Source: JBGPIK01 sp041484845
GTDB lineage: Bacteria > Desulfobacterota > Binatia > UBA9968
Length of the DNA stretch: 12,359 nt
NCBI GenBank assembly: GCA_041484845.1
Contig: JBGPIK010000183.1
Location: 1-12,359, forward strand
Direction: 5' to 3'
The notes under the pieces were generated by a model. It did not search any database, was not told the origin of the DNA, and saw only the letters and a program-made list of their open reading frames with translations. Below are positions 6,247 through 12,359 of the stretch, piece by piece; position 1 is the stretch's first letter; every line of letters begins with the position of its first letter. Both the position numbers and the translations under genes were made by a program.

Positions 6247-9060
6247 CTATACGTGCGCTTGGAGCTTCCTTACCTCGACGCGCGTGTCGCGGTCGCTTTG
6301 GCCCGGCATACAGATTAAAGCATCTGGTCGGATGTGACCGTAGTCACCCACCAGTTCGATGGGATTTAGCGGGGATGCCATCACGCTCTTGAAGTGGCCC
6401 CAACCTTCGAATTGATAGTTCTCCCAGGCGTGGTAAATGATCGCCTGGCCGGGCCTGACTCCCGCCGAAACGACCGACTTGGCGCGGAAAGAGGCCACGT
6501 CATTGAATGCCTCGACAACATCATCGTCCGAAATGCCTCTCGCAGCGGCATCGTTTATGTTTATGAACAGCACGGGCTCTCCCCGCTGCAAGGCGAGAAT
6601 GAGAGCGTCGTCAACCCAATCGCTGTGTATACTCCAGCGCGCATGGCCACCGGTCATTTGCAACGGAAAGTTTCCGCCCGCTTTGGGACAATCTTTGTGT
6701 GTCGGCAAATGCTCTTCCAGCTCAAGATACCAGTCATGATCAATATAAAACTGCATGCGCCGAGTCAGTGTTGGATAGGGCTGCTTTTTTGTCGTGTGCC
6801 AAGTGAGCGGCACGAGAGGCTCGCCTACCTCTAGGTCGCAGGCATTACCGATAGAACGCATGGCCGTCCCCAGGCCCGTGTAGGCGGCAAAGCCTCTTTC
6901 CTTGACCTCCTCCCAACCAATCTGCTCGACATTGCCGGTATTGAGATAGGCATCTCGGGCTACGCCCTCCTCGTCATCCTCGGCGTATAGACCGCCGCAG
7001 GTTACGCTTTCCTCCAGTCGATCGAACCTTCTTTCTTTGCCACCTTTGTCCCTGTATCCCCCCGCACCCCGCGCCTGTGCCCGCTCGGCGATTTTCCGCG
7101 CCATAAGCACAAAAATCGTCCACTCGCTGAGCGAATCGTAGAGCGGCTCGGTGGCCTTGTTGCTGATATGCATGAACGGCGACTGGGTGCATGCCCACAG
7201 ATTGGTCGAAGTCCGTTCGTACCAGCCGCAAGCAGGCAGCACGTAATCGGAGTGAAGGCCGGTTGCGCTCATGCGCCAGTCGACGGTTACGATGAGCTTC
7301 AATTTCGGTAGCAGTGTTTTTATGAGTTGCTTGGTCGCCCGGCTGCGCCTGAACACATTGCCGCCGACCTGAAACATAACGCGGGGCGACTTTCCGGGGG
7401 AAGGAGTTATCGTTTGCCATCCCTTCGCCACGGCCTCTTTGACGTAGTCGCTAACGGGTCGCTTTAGATAGCTGTCCCAACTATTGTGTCGCTCGCTCAG
7501 TTCCAAGAGACCGCCGTGGAACAAGTGCGTCAGACTGGTCCCGTAAATCCCCCCAGAAGCAACGATTTGCTTGGCATACTCGTAAAGAATCATTTCGGTG
7601 GTGTAGCCGTCTTCTTTCCAGGCCGAATAACGCGGGTCATTCGACGCTGCTGATTGAAGAAGTTGATGGCCGCGGCGCTCCAGGGCGCCAAGCGCAGTAT
7701 CGGGGTGAAGCGCCGGGAACGCGCTAAACGACGCTCCTTTTCTTCCCATGTGGCCACAAAGGGCAAACAGTAGAAGAATCGCCCGCTCGATCAGGTCACC
7801 GTGGTAGAATTTTCCCCAGTTACCCGCTGAGATATTGACCACGCCTCGGGCCGTGGCGACCTCGCGGGCCAACTGTTCAATGAGAGAGGGCGGCACTCCG
7901 GTAATCGCCGCTGCTTGCTCAGGCGCGAATTTGTCATCCAGCCATCGGCGCAGGAGCGAAAAAACCGGAGACACCCTGATTGTCCCTGAAGGCGCACGCA
8001 CCTCATAGACTCCCTCAAGAGCCGGGACCAGGCCGTTAAGCGCTAAGCTTTTGCGCGGCGCTTCCACGACCTGCGCAGAGATCTCATCGTAGAAATAAAA
8101 ACCATCTTCCCGGCCGCCGGGCTTGAGGTCTTTTTCACGCAGGAATTTGCCGTTATCTTCCCGCACCAAAAACGGCAGGTCAGTTTGCTCGCGTATGAAA
8201 TCTTCGCGGTAGAGTTTTTCTCTGACGATAATTTGTGCCGCTCCCAACGCCAAAGCGGCATCCGTTCCGATATTCACCGGCACCCACAGATCCGCGTGGA
8301 TCGCCGAAGCGTTATAGTCCGGTGAGATGGCGATCACACGCCGACCGTTGTAGCGCGCCTCGGCGATATAGTGAAAATTGGGGATATTCGTGTAAGCGGG
8401 GTTCGAGCCCCATACGAGAATGGTATCCGCGTGAAACCAGTTGTCGGCCGAGTCGGCGAACATGATTTTGCCGAGCGTGATCCCAACTCCTTGATGATCG
8501 TCGCCGATCTCCGCGTTCACGCTCGGATGAGGCGAGCCCAGTGCCTCAAAGAAGGCATTGGGCCCCATTCCTTCACTGCCCTGGCTATGGACCCGAGTTC
8601 CGCCTGCATTCATTATGGCCTCGGGGCCGTCGGTCGTGAGAACGTCGATCACGCCATCGGCGATCTCGGTCAGGGCTTGATCCCAACTTAGCCGCTGCCA
8701 ACGCCCCTGCCCGCGTTCTCCCACACGCTTTAGCGGATACTTGATCCGAGTGGGATCGTACATCCGTTGGGCATAGCAGACACCCTTCTGACAGCCACGA
8801 GGATTGGGGTCCGGAACGGATGCGTCATTCGGAGGTGGGTAGTTTCCGACCTGTTCCTCTCTTAGGACGATGCCATCCTTGACATAGAGGTTAAAATTAC
8901 AAGCACGCTGATACCAGCAGTTGGTTGGGTGGGAGGACTTAACCACCCGGTCCCAGTCCATGAAGTTTCCCTGCAGGTCGCCCACACTGTAATTCGTAAC
9001 CTCACCCGCAGTTCCCTCTCTTGGTTGCAACCCGACCAGTTCGAGCGCGAGATCAATCAT
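6247..9060 (-). CDS. Type II DMSO-reductase-family molybdenum enzyme alpha subunit, ethylbenzene dehydrogenase (EbdA)-like
   Basis: The protein has 937 aa. The type II family (NarG, EbdA, dimethylsulfide dehydrogenase, selenate and chlorate reductases, steroid C25 dehydrogenase) coordinates Mo by Asp and has a His/Cys [4Fe-4S] site. Visible here: H44-x3-C48-x5-C54-x35-C90; YPLKRV (108-113); RLSWDQAL (123-130); the probable Asp ligand in IGDDHQG (185-191, D187 or D188); a pterin-binding block VWGSNPAYTNIPNFH (216-230); and GGHARWSIHSDW (804-815) in the C-terminal domain. An in-frame stop lies 27 nt upstream of the ATG at 9060, so no Tat signal can be added and the protein is probably cytoplasmic, unlike EbdA. 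No beta, gamma (heme) or chaperone gene follows in the window. It lies 97 bp after the preceding Mo-enzyme gene. Substrate unknown: anaerobic hydroxylation of a hydrocarbon or a reductase role are both possible. Confidence 0.9.
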   Translation of the reverse strand: MIDLALELVGLQPREGTAGEVTNYSVGDLQGNFMDWDRVVKSSHPTNCWYQRACNFNLYVKDGIVLREEQVGNYPPPNDASVPDPNPRGCQKGVCYAQRMYDPTRIKYPLKRVGERGQGRWQRLSWDQALTEIADGVIDVLTTDGPEAIMNAGGTRVHSQGSEGMGPNAFFEALGSPHPSVNAEIGDDHQGVGITLGKIMFADSADNWFHADTILVWGSNPAYTNIPNFHYIAEARYNGRRVIAISPDYNASAIHADLWVPVNIGTDAALALGAAQIIVREKLYREDFIREQTDLPFLVREDNGKFLREKDLKPGGREDGFYFYDEISAQVVEAPRKSLALNGLVPALEGVYEVRAPSGTIRVSPVFSLLRRWLDDKFAPEQAAAITGVPPSLIEQLAREVATARGVVNISAGNWGKFYHGDLIERAILLLFALCGHMGRKGASFSAFPALHPDTALGALERRGHQLLQSAASNDPRYSAWKEDGYTTEMILYEYAKQIVASGGIYGTSLTHLFHGGLLELSERHNSWDSYLKRPVSDYVKEAVAKGWQTITPSPGKSPRVMFQVGGNVFRRSRATKQLIKTLLPKLKLIVTVDWRMSATGLHSDYVLPACGWYERTSTNLWACTQSPFMHISNKATEPLYDSLSEWTIFVLMARKIAERAQARGAGGYRDKGGKERRFDRLEESVTCGGLYAEDDEEGVARDAYLNTGNVEQIGWEEVKERGFAAYTGLGTAMRSIGNACDLEVGEPLVPLTWHTTKKQPYPTLTRRMQFYIDHDWYLELEEHLPTHKDCPKAGGNFPLQMTGGHARWSIHSDWVDDALILALQRGEPVLFININDAAARGISDDDVVEAFNDVASFRAKSVVSAGVRPGQAIIYHAWENYQFEGWGHFKSVMASPLNPIELVGDYGHIRPDALICMPGQSDRDTRVEVRKLQAHV

Positions 9061-9157
9061 TCGGAGCGTTCCCTTTTCCGCCCGTCACGAGGTCGATCTA
9101 TGAAACATGTTGAGCCCATGGCTCTTTCCAAAGCGCGCTCCTCCGAGCGAAACACTC

Positions 9158-11716
9158 TTACACGTTACGCTCCACTTCCACCAAATTCGTCACCGAAGGA
9201 GCCGTCACGGGGCTTATCGGGTCGCCCAAAAACATATTCGGCGTACAGCCCCGGTCGACTCCGTTCTCGTCAGGCTGAAACCATCCGCCGTGGTGGATTA
9301 CAACCACGCCGGGCAAGAGACGCGAGGTGACATAGGCGGGAATGATGGCGGTGCCTTTGTCGTTGTGAATTCGTACCTGGTCTCCATCCTTTATCCCCCG
9401 AACCTGCGCGTCTGCCGCATTCATCCAGATGGCATGACGATAGCAATCGCCCTTGAGCCAAGGCACATTCCAAAAAGTGCTATGGATGCGATAGCGCGGG
9501 TAGGAACTCAACATCATGAGCGGGAAACGCTGCACGTCCGCGTGATCCATGCCCCGATGAATGGGTTGATACGTGGCATAGGGAGCAAGATCACGCCAGT
9601 CGTTGGGCAGGTTGTCGATGAGTTGGCCATGTGAGTCGAAATGAAGCTTTCCCCTTTGCGACTCATCGGCAACGACATAGCTGTAAAGCTCGATCTTGCC
9701 GCTCTTAGTCTTGAGCGGCTTTCCCCCTTCGATGAAATCCCTATATCCGTGATACGGCTCATCGAACGCTTCATCGACATTGATCAGGCAGTCCTTTTGA
9801 AACTTTTTCCAGCTAGGCGGTTTAACTCCTCCGGTCTTTAGCTTCTGACTGAGATCACGGTATTCATCTTCCAGATATTCTTCCCACGCTTGCTCCCAAT
9901 TCTCACCGTTGTAGTACTGGTTGTACTGCTCCCCGATCCCCAACCTTCGTGCCAGCTCTGAATACACCCACTCGTCGTTTTTCGCCTCTCCCGGGGCATC
10001 AGCCACGCCGGGAAGATACGTGTAATTGGCAAAACCCCCATAACCCGCCGTATTGATGTAACTGGTCTCTAACGTCGTATCCTCTAGCGGCAATACCACA
10101 TCCGCATAGCGCGCGCTCGGCCCCATCTGCGTCCCAGCCCAGACCACAAACTCGATCTTCTCCAGAGCTTTTAACTGGTCATTGGTCGAGTCGGCGTTGT
10201 TGTTGAGCGTGTTTGTTCCCGAGCCGTAGTACGTCCCCCACATCAGCATCTTGGGGTTCGGTAATACGTCCTCGTACTCCTTCCCTCCATTCCCTTCGAT
10301 GGAACTGCCTACGCCGCCTCCCCCGCCGGTTCCTCCCGCCCAGAATCTTGACACAGGTCCTTTGGGCAGAGCGCCGACACGCCAGCCGATAATCCGCTTG
10401 TACTCATCCAGACTCAACTCTCCCGCATTGACTTTGTCCAACAACAACACCATCTGCGCCCACTTGTGACTGCGATACATCTTCGGCACCATGCGCTTGG
10501 GAATCTCCCCGTAGGGAAGCATGACCGAAGGCTTGTTGCGAAAACGTAGATGCAGCGGCACTGAACCGCCGGCGACACCCCAGTTCCCCATGATCGCCTG
10601 CAAACTGGCGGCGCCACGGGCTGTGTTTTCGCCACGGCTTTTTCTGTCTATCCCGTAGCCTTTCCACAGCCAGGTCGGTTTATTCTGCGCATAGAGACGA
10701 GCAAACCCGCGGATCGTTTCCGCCGGCACGGCACAGATCTTCTCTGCCCATTCGGGAGTCTTGTCAACTCCATCTTTCTCGCCGAGAATGTGACTGCGCC
10801 ATTCCTCAAAGCCGATCGGATCGACGTACTTCTCGACAAATTTTTTGTCGTAAAGATTTTCCTTAATGAGGACATTGGCCACGGCCAACATCATCGCCAC
10901 ATCGGTGCCGGGCTTGATGGGAATCCATTGATCAGCCAGCACCTCGGCAGCCACGGTGTAGCGCGGATCGATGCAGATGACCGGTATGCCTTTCTCTCTG
11001 GCCATTTTGATGTAATAGGCGAGCTGATGGCCCGGTCCGAAATGCGTGATCGTCGGCTCAAAGCCCCAAAGAACGATCATTTTCGTATTCATCAGAAAAT
11101 CCGCCATGTCGTTGGAGCCTTCTCCGTACGACCAACCGGGATTCCCTGTCATTAGATGCATGGCCAATCGTCCTGGATCCATGGAGCACCAACCCCAACC
11201 TTCCATGCCAGCACCCCACAGGCCGAACAACCGCTCAAGTCGAGCATTCGGCGCGTAGGGCGTAACAATGGAATAAGGCCCATGACGCGCCACAACGTCC
11301 TTCATCTTGCCGGCGACCAGGTCGAGGGCTTCATCCCAGGAAATCCGTTCGAATTTGCCCTCTCCTCGCTTGGCCCCTTCGACCCGTTTCAGGGGATACA
11401 AGATGCGCTCCGGCGCGGAGGCAAGCTTGTGAAACATCCAACCCATTGGGCAGCCGCGGAGCTGCAATCTATTTTTAACAAGGTCCAGGTCCGAGGTAAC
11501 CCGGTCCTCGCGACCCACCCCACGATTGTAGTGGTCGTCGGGCTCAATTGCGGTTACCACGCCATTCTTGCGCCGGACTCTGAGAACGCACTGGCTGCCC
11601 CCACAATTGATCCGACAACCTGTGTACAGTACCTCTTCACCTGCGTGAAGTTTTTTGAGATCCCTGACAATAGCATTGCGTCGTGTTTTACTTACTCCGG
11701 TCGCAGAACGCGCCAT
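9158..11716 (-). CDS. Molybdopterin (Mo/W-bisPGD) oxidoreductase catalytic subunit, DmsA/pyrogallol-transhydroxylase-like, copy 2
   Basis: This 852-aa paralogue of the protein at 473-2962 has the same architecture: C34-x3-C38-x4-C43-x45-C89; YPLKRV (107-112); RISWDEAL (124-131); GWGWCSMD with probable metal ligand Ser178 after Cys177; IKPGTDVAMM (267-276); and a C-terminal dinucleotide-binding domain ending TNLVEVER. It differs by an insertion of about 30 residues near 446-480 that is glycine-rich (GGTGGGGGVG). The N-terminal Arg pair (KTRRNAIV) is not followed by a hydrophobic segment, so it is not a Tat signal. No Fe-S partner is adjacent; it may share the ferredoxin at 2985-3740 or use one outside the window. 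It starts 97 bp after a YHS gene, with AGAAGGGA before the ATG. The leader carries a small hairpin (CGGGC/GCCCG, 11752-11766). Confidence 0.93.
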   Translation of the reverse strand: MARSATGVSKTRRNAIVRDLKKLHAGEEVLYTGCRINCGGSQCVLRVRRKNGVVTAIEPDDHYNRGVGREDRVTSDLDLVKNRLQLRGCPMGWMFHKLASAPERILYPLKRVEGAKRGEGKFERISWDEALDLVAGKMKDVVARHGPYSIVTPYAPNARLERLFGLWGAGMEGWGWCSMDPGRLAMHLMTGNPGWSYGEGSNDMADFLMNTKMIVLWGFEPTITHFGPGHQLAYYIKMAREKGIPVICIDPRYTVAAEVLADQWIPIKPGTDVAMMLAVANVLIKENLYDKKFVEKYVDPIGFEEWRSHILGEKDGVDKTPEWAEKICAVPAETIRGFARLYAQNKPTWLWKGYGIDRKSRGENTARGAASLQAIMGNWGVAGGSVPLHLRFRNKPSVMLPYGEIPKRMVPKMYRSHKWAQMVLLLDKVNAGELSLDEYKRIIGWRVGALPKGPVSRFWAGGTGGGGGVGSSIEGNGGKEYEDVLPNPKMLMWGTYYGSGTNTLNNNADSTNDQLKALEKIEFVVWAGTQMGPSARYADVVLPLEDTTLETSYINTAGYGGFANYTYLPGVADAPGEAKNDEWVYSELARRLGIGEQYNQYYNGENWEQAWEEYLEDEYRDLSQKLKTGGVKPPSWKKFQKDCLINVDEAFDEPYHGYRDFIEGGKPLKTKSGKIELYSYVVADESQRGKLHFDSHGQLIDNLPNDWRDLAPYATYQPIHRGMDHADVQRFPLMMLSSYPRYRIHSTFWNVPWLKGDCYRHAIWMNAADAQVRGIKDGDQVRIHNDKGTAIIPAYVTSRLLPGVVVIHHGGWFQPDENGVDRGCTPNMFLGDPISPVTAPSVTNLVEVERNV

Positions 11717-11813
11717 AGTTCCCTTCTTTCTGTGTCTTCAAAGCGCAACGACGGGCTCGAGGCCCGAACCTCACGCCGCTTGCGCGCAACCCGTTAATGC
11801 CTGTTTATTCCCT

Positions 11814-12023
11814 CTAAGTCCGCCAGCTTTCATTAGTCTTACTCGTGTCGTAGTCCGGCCCTCTTCCTTCCGCCGTTTCAGGAACGTATTTCTTAGGATC
11901 ACGTCGGAAGTTGATGCGGCATTCATTCGAACAAAAGTAAAAGCGCGTCCCCCAGTATTGAGCCTTGCCCCCGGCGGGTGCATTCTCGTCCACCTCTTTC
12001 TTGCATACAGGATCAACTACCAT
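11814..12023 (-). CDS. YHS-domain mini-protein, copy 2
   Basis: The 69-aa protein begins MVVDPVCKKEVDENAPAGGK, continues with YWGTRFYFCSNEC and ends the domain with RRDPKKYVPE; Cys are at 7, 31 and 35. It matches the copies at 5791-5994 and 12197-12359 closely through the domain and diverges in the tail (GRGPDYDTSKTNESWRT). AGGAGGTG lies 6 nt upstream of the ATG at 12023. It is the first gene of an apparent unit with the Mo enzyme at 9158-11716 (97-bp gap). A metal-binding accessory function is likely from the family; a specific role with the Mo enzymes is my inference from position only. Confidence 0.88.
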   Translation of the reverse strand: MVVDPVCKKEVDENAPAGGKAQYWGTRFYFCSNECRINFRRDPKKYVPETAEGRGPDYDTSKTNESWRT

Positions 12024-12034
12024 AGGTCACCTCC

Positions 12035-12046
12035 TAGAGATCTCTA
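12035..12046. promoter_or_regulatory. Perfect 12-bp palindrome abutting the YHS copy 2 ribosome-binding site
   Basis: TAGAGATCTCTA is self-complementary and overlaps the first base of the Shine-Dalgarno region (12027-12035) of the gene starting at 12023. It could be an operator or a small structure limiting ribosome access, or chance. Confidence 0.3.
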
Positions 12047-12062
12047 TAGCCTGAGCGCTTTA

Positions 12063-12085
12063 ACGGGGTCGCTATTTGGCCCCGT
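12063..12085. other. Hairpin in the leader of YHS copy 2
   Basis: An 8-bp stem with one G-T wobble (ACGGGGTC at 12063-12070, GGCCCCGT at 12078-12085) has a 7-nt loop. The T-rich tail (CTAAATTTTT) follows on the plus strand, where no gene needs terminating. On the minus strand it lies 40 nt upstream of the YHS start. Function unclear. Confidence 0.35.
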
Positions 12086-12156
12086 CTAAATTTTTCACCA
12101 CCGCCCGCAAATTCGTTCATCACTGCCGCGGTGAGAAACGACCGTTCTTGCAATAT

Positions 12157-12191
12157 GAGGAATCGAACCCATTGTAAGAGCACGATTCCTC
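12157..12191 (-). terminator. Weak hairpin after the truncated YHS gene
   Basis: A perfect 9-bp stem (GAGGAATCG, 12157-12165, pairing with 12183-12191) has a 17-nt loop and begins 6 nt after the stop codon of YHS copy 3. No clear T-run follows on the minus strand, so it may be a weak terminator or a 3'-end stabiliser. Confidence 0.4.
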
Positions 12192-12196
12192 TTATG

Positions 12197-12359
12197 TTAT
12201 GCGAACCAATCGTCCGGCCGTTTCTTATACGTCGAACCCGGAGTTTTTTCCTCCGTTGTTTCCGGCGCGTATTTCTGCGGCTCGCGCCGGAATGCCTTGC
12301 GACAAGCTTCGGCGCAAAAATAGAAAACGTTATCCCAGTAATGCACCTTGCCGCCTGGA
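12197..12359 (-). CDS. YHS-domain mini-protein, copy 3, 5'-truncated by the window edge
   Basis: Reading in from the window edge, 54 codons are open and end in TAA at 12197-12199. The translation contains PGGKVHYWDNVFYFCAEAC, then RREPQKYAPE, and a tail ending RPDDWFA. This aligns directly with the second half of the two other YHS copies (GGK, YW, FYFC-x3-C, R-x-P-x-KY). The N-terminal DPVC segment must lie beyond 12359. It is the third YHS gene within 6.6 kb on the same strand, and the most diverged in its tail. Confidence 0.85.
   Translation of the reverse strand, partial: PGGKVHYWDNVFYFCAEACRKAFRREPQKYAPETTEEKTPGSTYKKRPDDWFA

Noticed and set aside
9061..9157. Possible terminator hairpins between Mo enzyme copy 2 and the EbdA-like gene
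   Set aside because: Only 5-bp stems (9113-9125 and 9136-9149) without a clear T-run; more consistent with read-through within one unit.
11670..11716. Arg-Arg pair near the N-terminus of Mo enzyme copy 2 as a Tat signal
   Set aside because: No hydrophobic segment or cleavage region follows; the sequence runs straight into a charged stretch and the Fe-S motif.

Overview
The window reads as a bacterial chromosome segment of roughly mid-50s % G+C. Every gene I can support lies on the minus strand, so transcription runs from high to low coordinates. The content is typical of an anaerobe, or of a facultative organism that degrades aromatics or hydrocarbons: three large molybdopterin (Mo/W-bisPGD) oxidoreductase catalytic subunits, one iron-sulfur electron-transfer subunit, a UbiD-type (de)carboxylase and three very small YHS-domain proteins. 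A near-consensus sigma-54 promoter and an intergenic palindromic repeat fit a Desulfobacterota-like or related lineage. That placement is only a guess, because no phylogenetic marker is present.

Layout in transcription order: a 5'-truncated YHS protein (12359-12197); a second YHS protein with a very strong Shine-Dalgarno site (12023-11814); a DmsA/transhydroxylase-like Mo enzyme, copy 2 (11716-9158); a type II DMSO-reductase-family alpha subunit related to ethylbenzene dehydrogenase (9060-6247); an intergenic palindromic repeat; a third YHS protein (5994-5791) with a hairpin after it; a UbiD-family decarboxylase (5473-4040); a sigma-54 promoter (3905-3920); a DmsB-like ferredoxin (3740-2985) followed after 22 bp by the DmsA/transhydroxylase-like copy 1 (2962-473); a strong rho-independent terminator (403-436); and a GTG-started, 3'-truncated TrmO/TsaA-family gene (351-1).

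How the genes may work together (inference): none of the four Mo/Fe-S subunits carries a twin-arginine signal and none has a membrane anchor, so the enzymes are probably soluble and cytoplasmic, unlike classical DmsABC or EbdABC. A UbiD decarboxylase beside a cytoplasmic two-subunit Mo enzyme related to both DmsAB and pyrogallol-phloroglucinol transhydroxylase, plus an ethylbenzene-dehydrogenase-like subunit, suggests anaerobic conversion of a (hydroxy)aromatic or hydrocarbon substrate. The substrate cannot be named from sequence. Only one Fe-S partner subunit is present for three catalytic subunits.

The most unusual points are the triplicated YHS mini-proteins interspersed with Mo enzymes, the Glu-for-Cys change in the third cluster of the ferredoxin, the missing export signal on the EbdA-like subunit, and the sigma-54 control of the ferredoxin/Mo-enzyme pair. 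I see no tRNA, rRNA, CRISPR array or insertion sequence.
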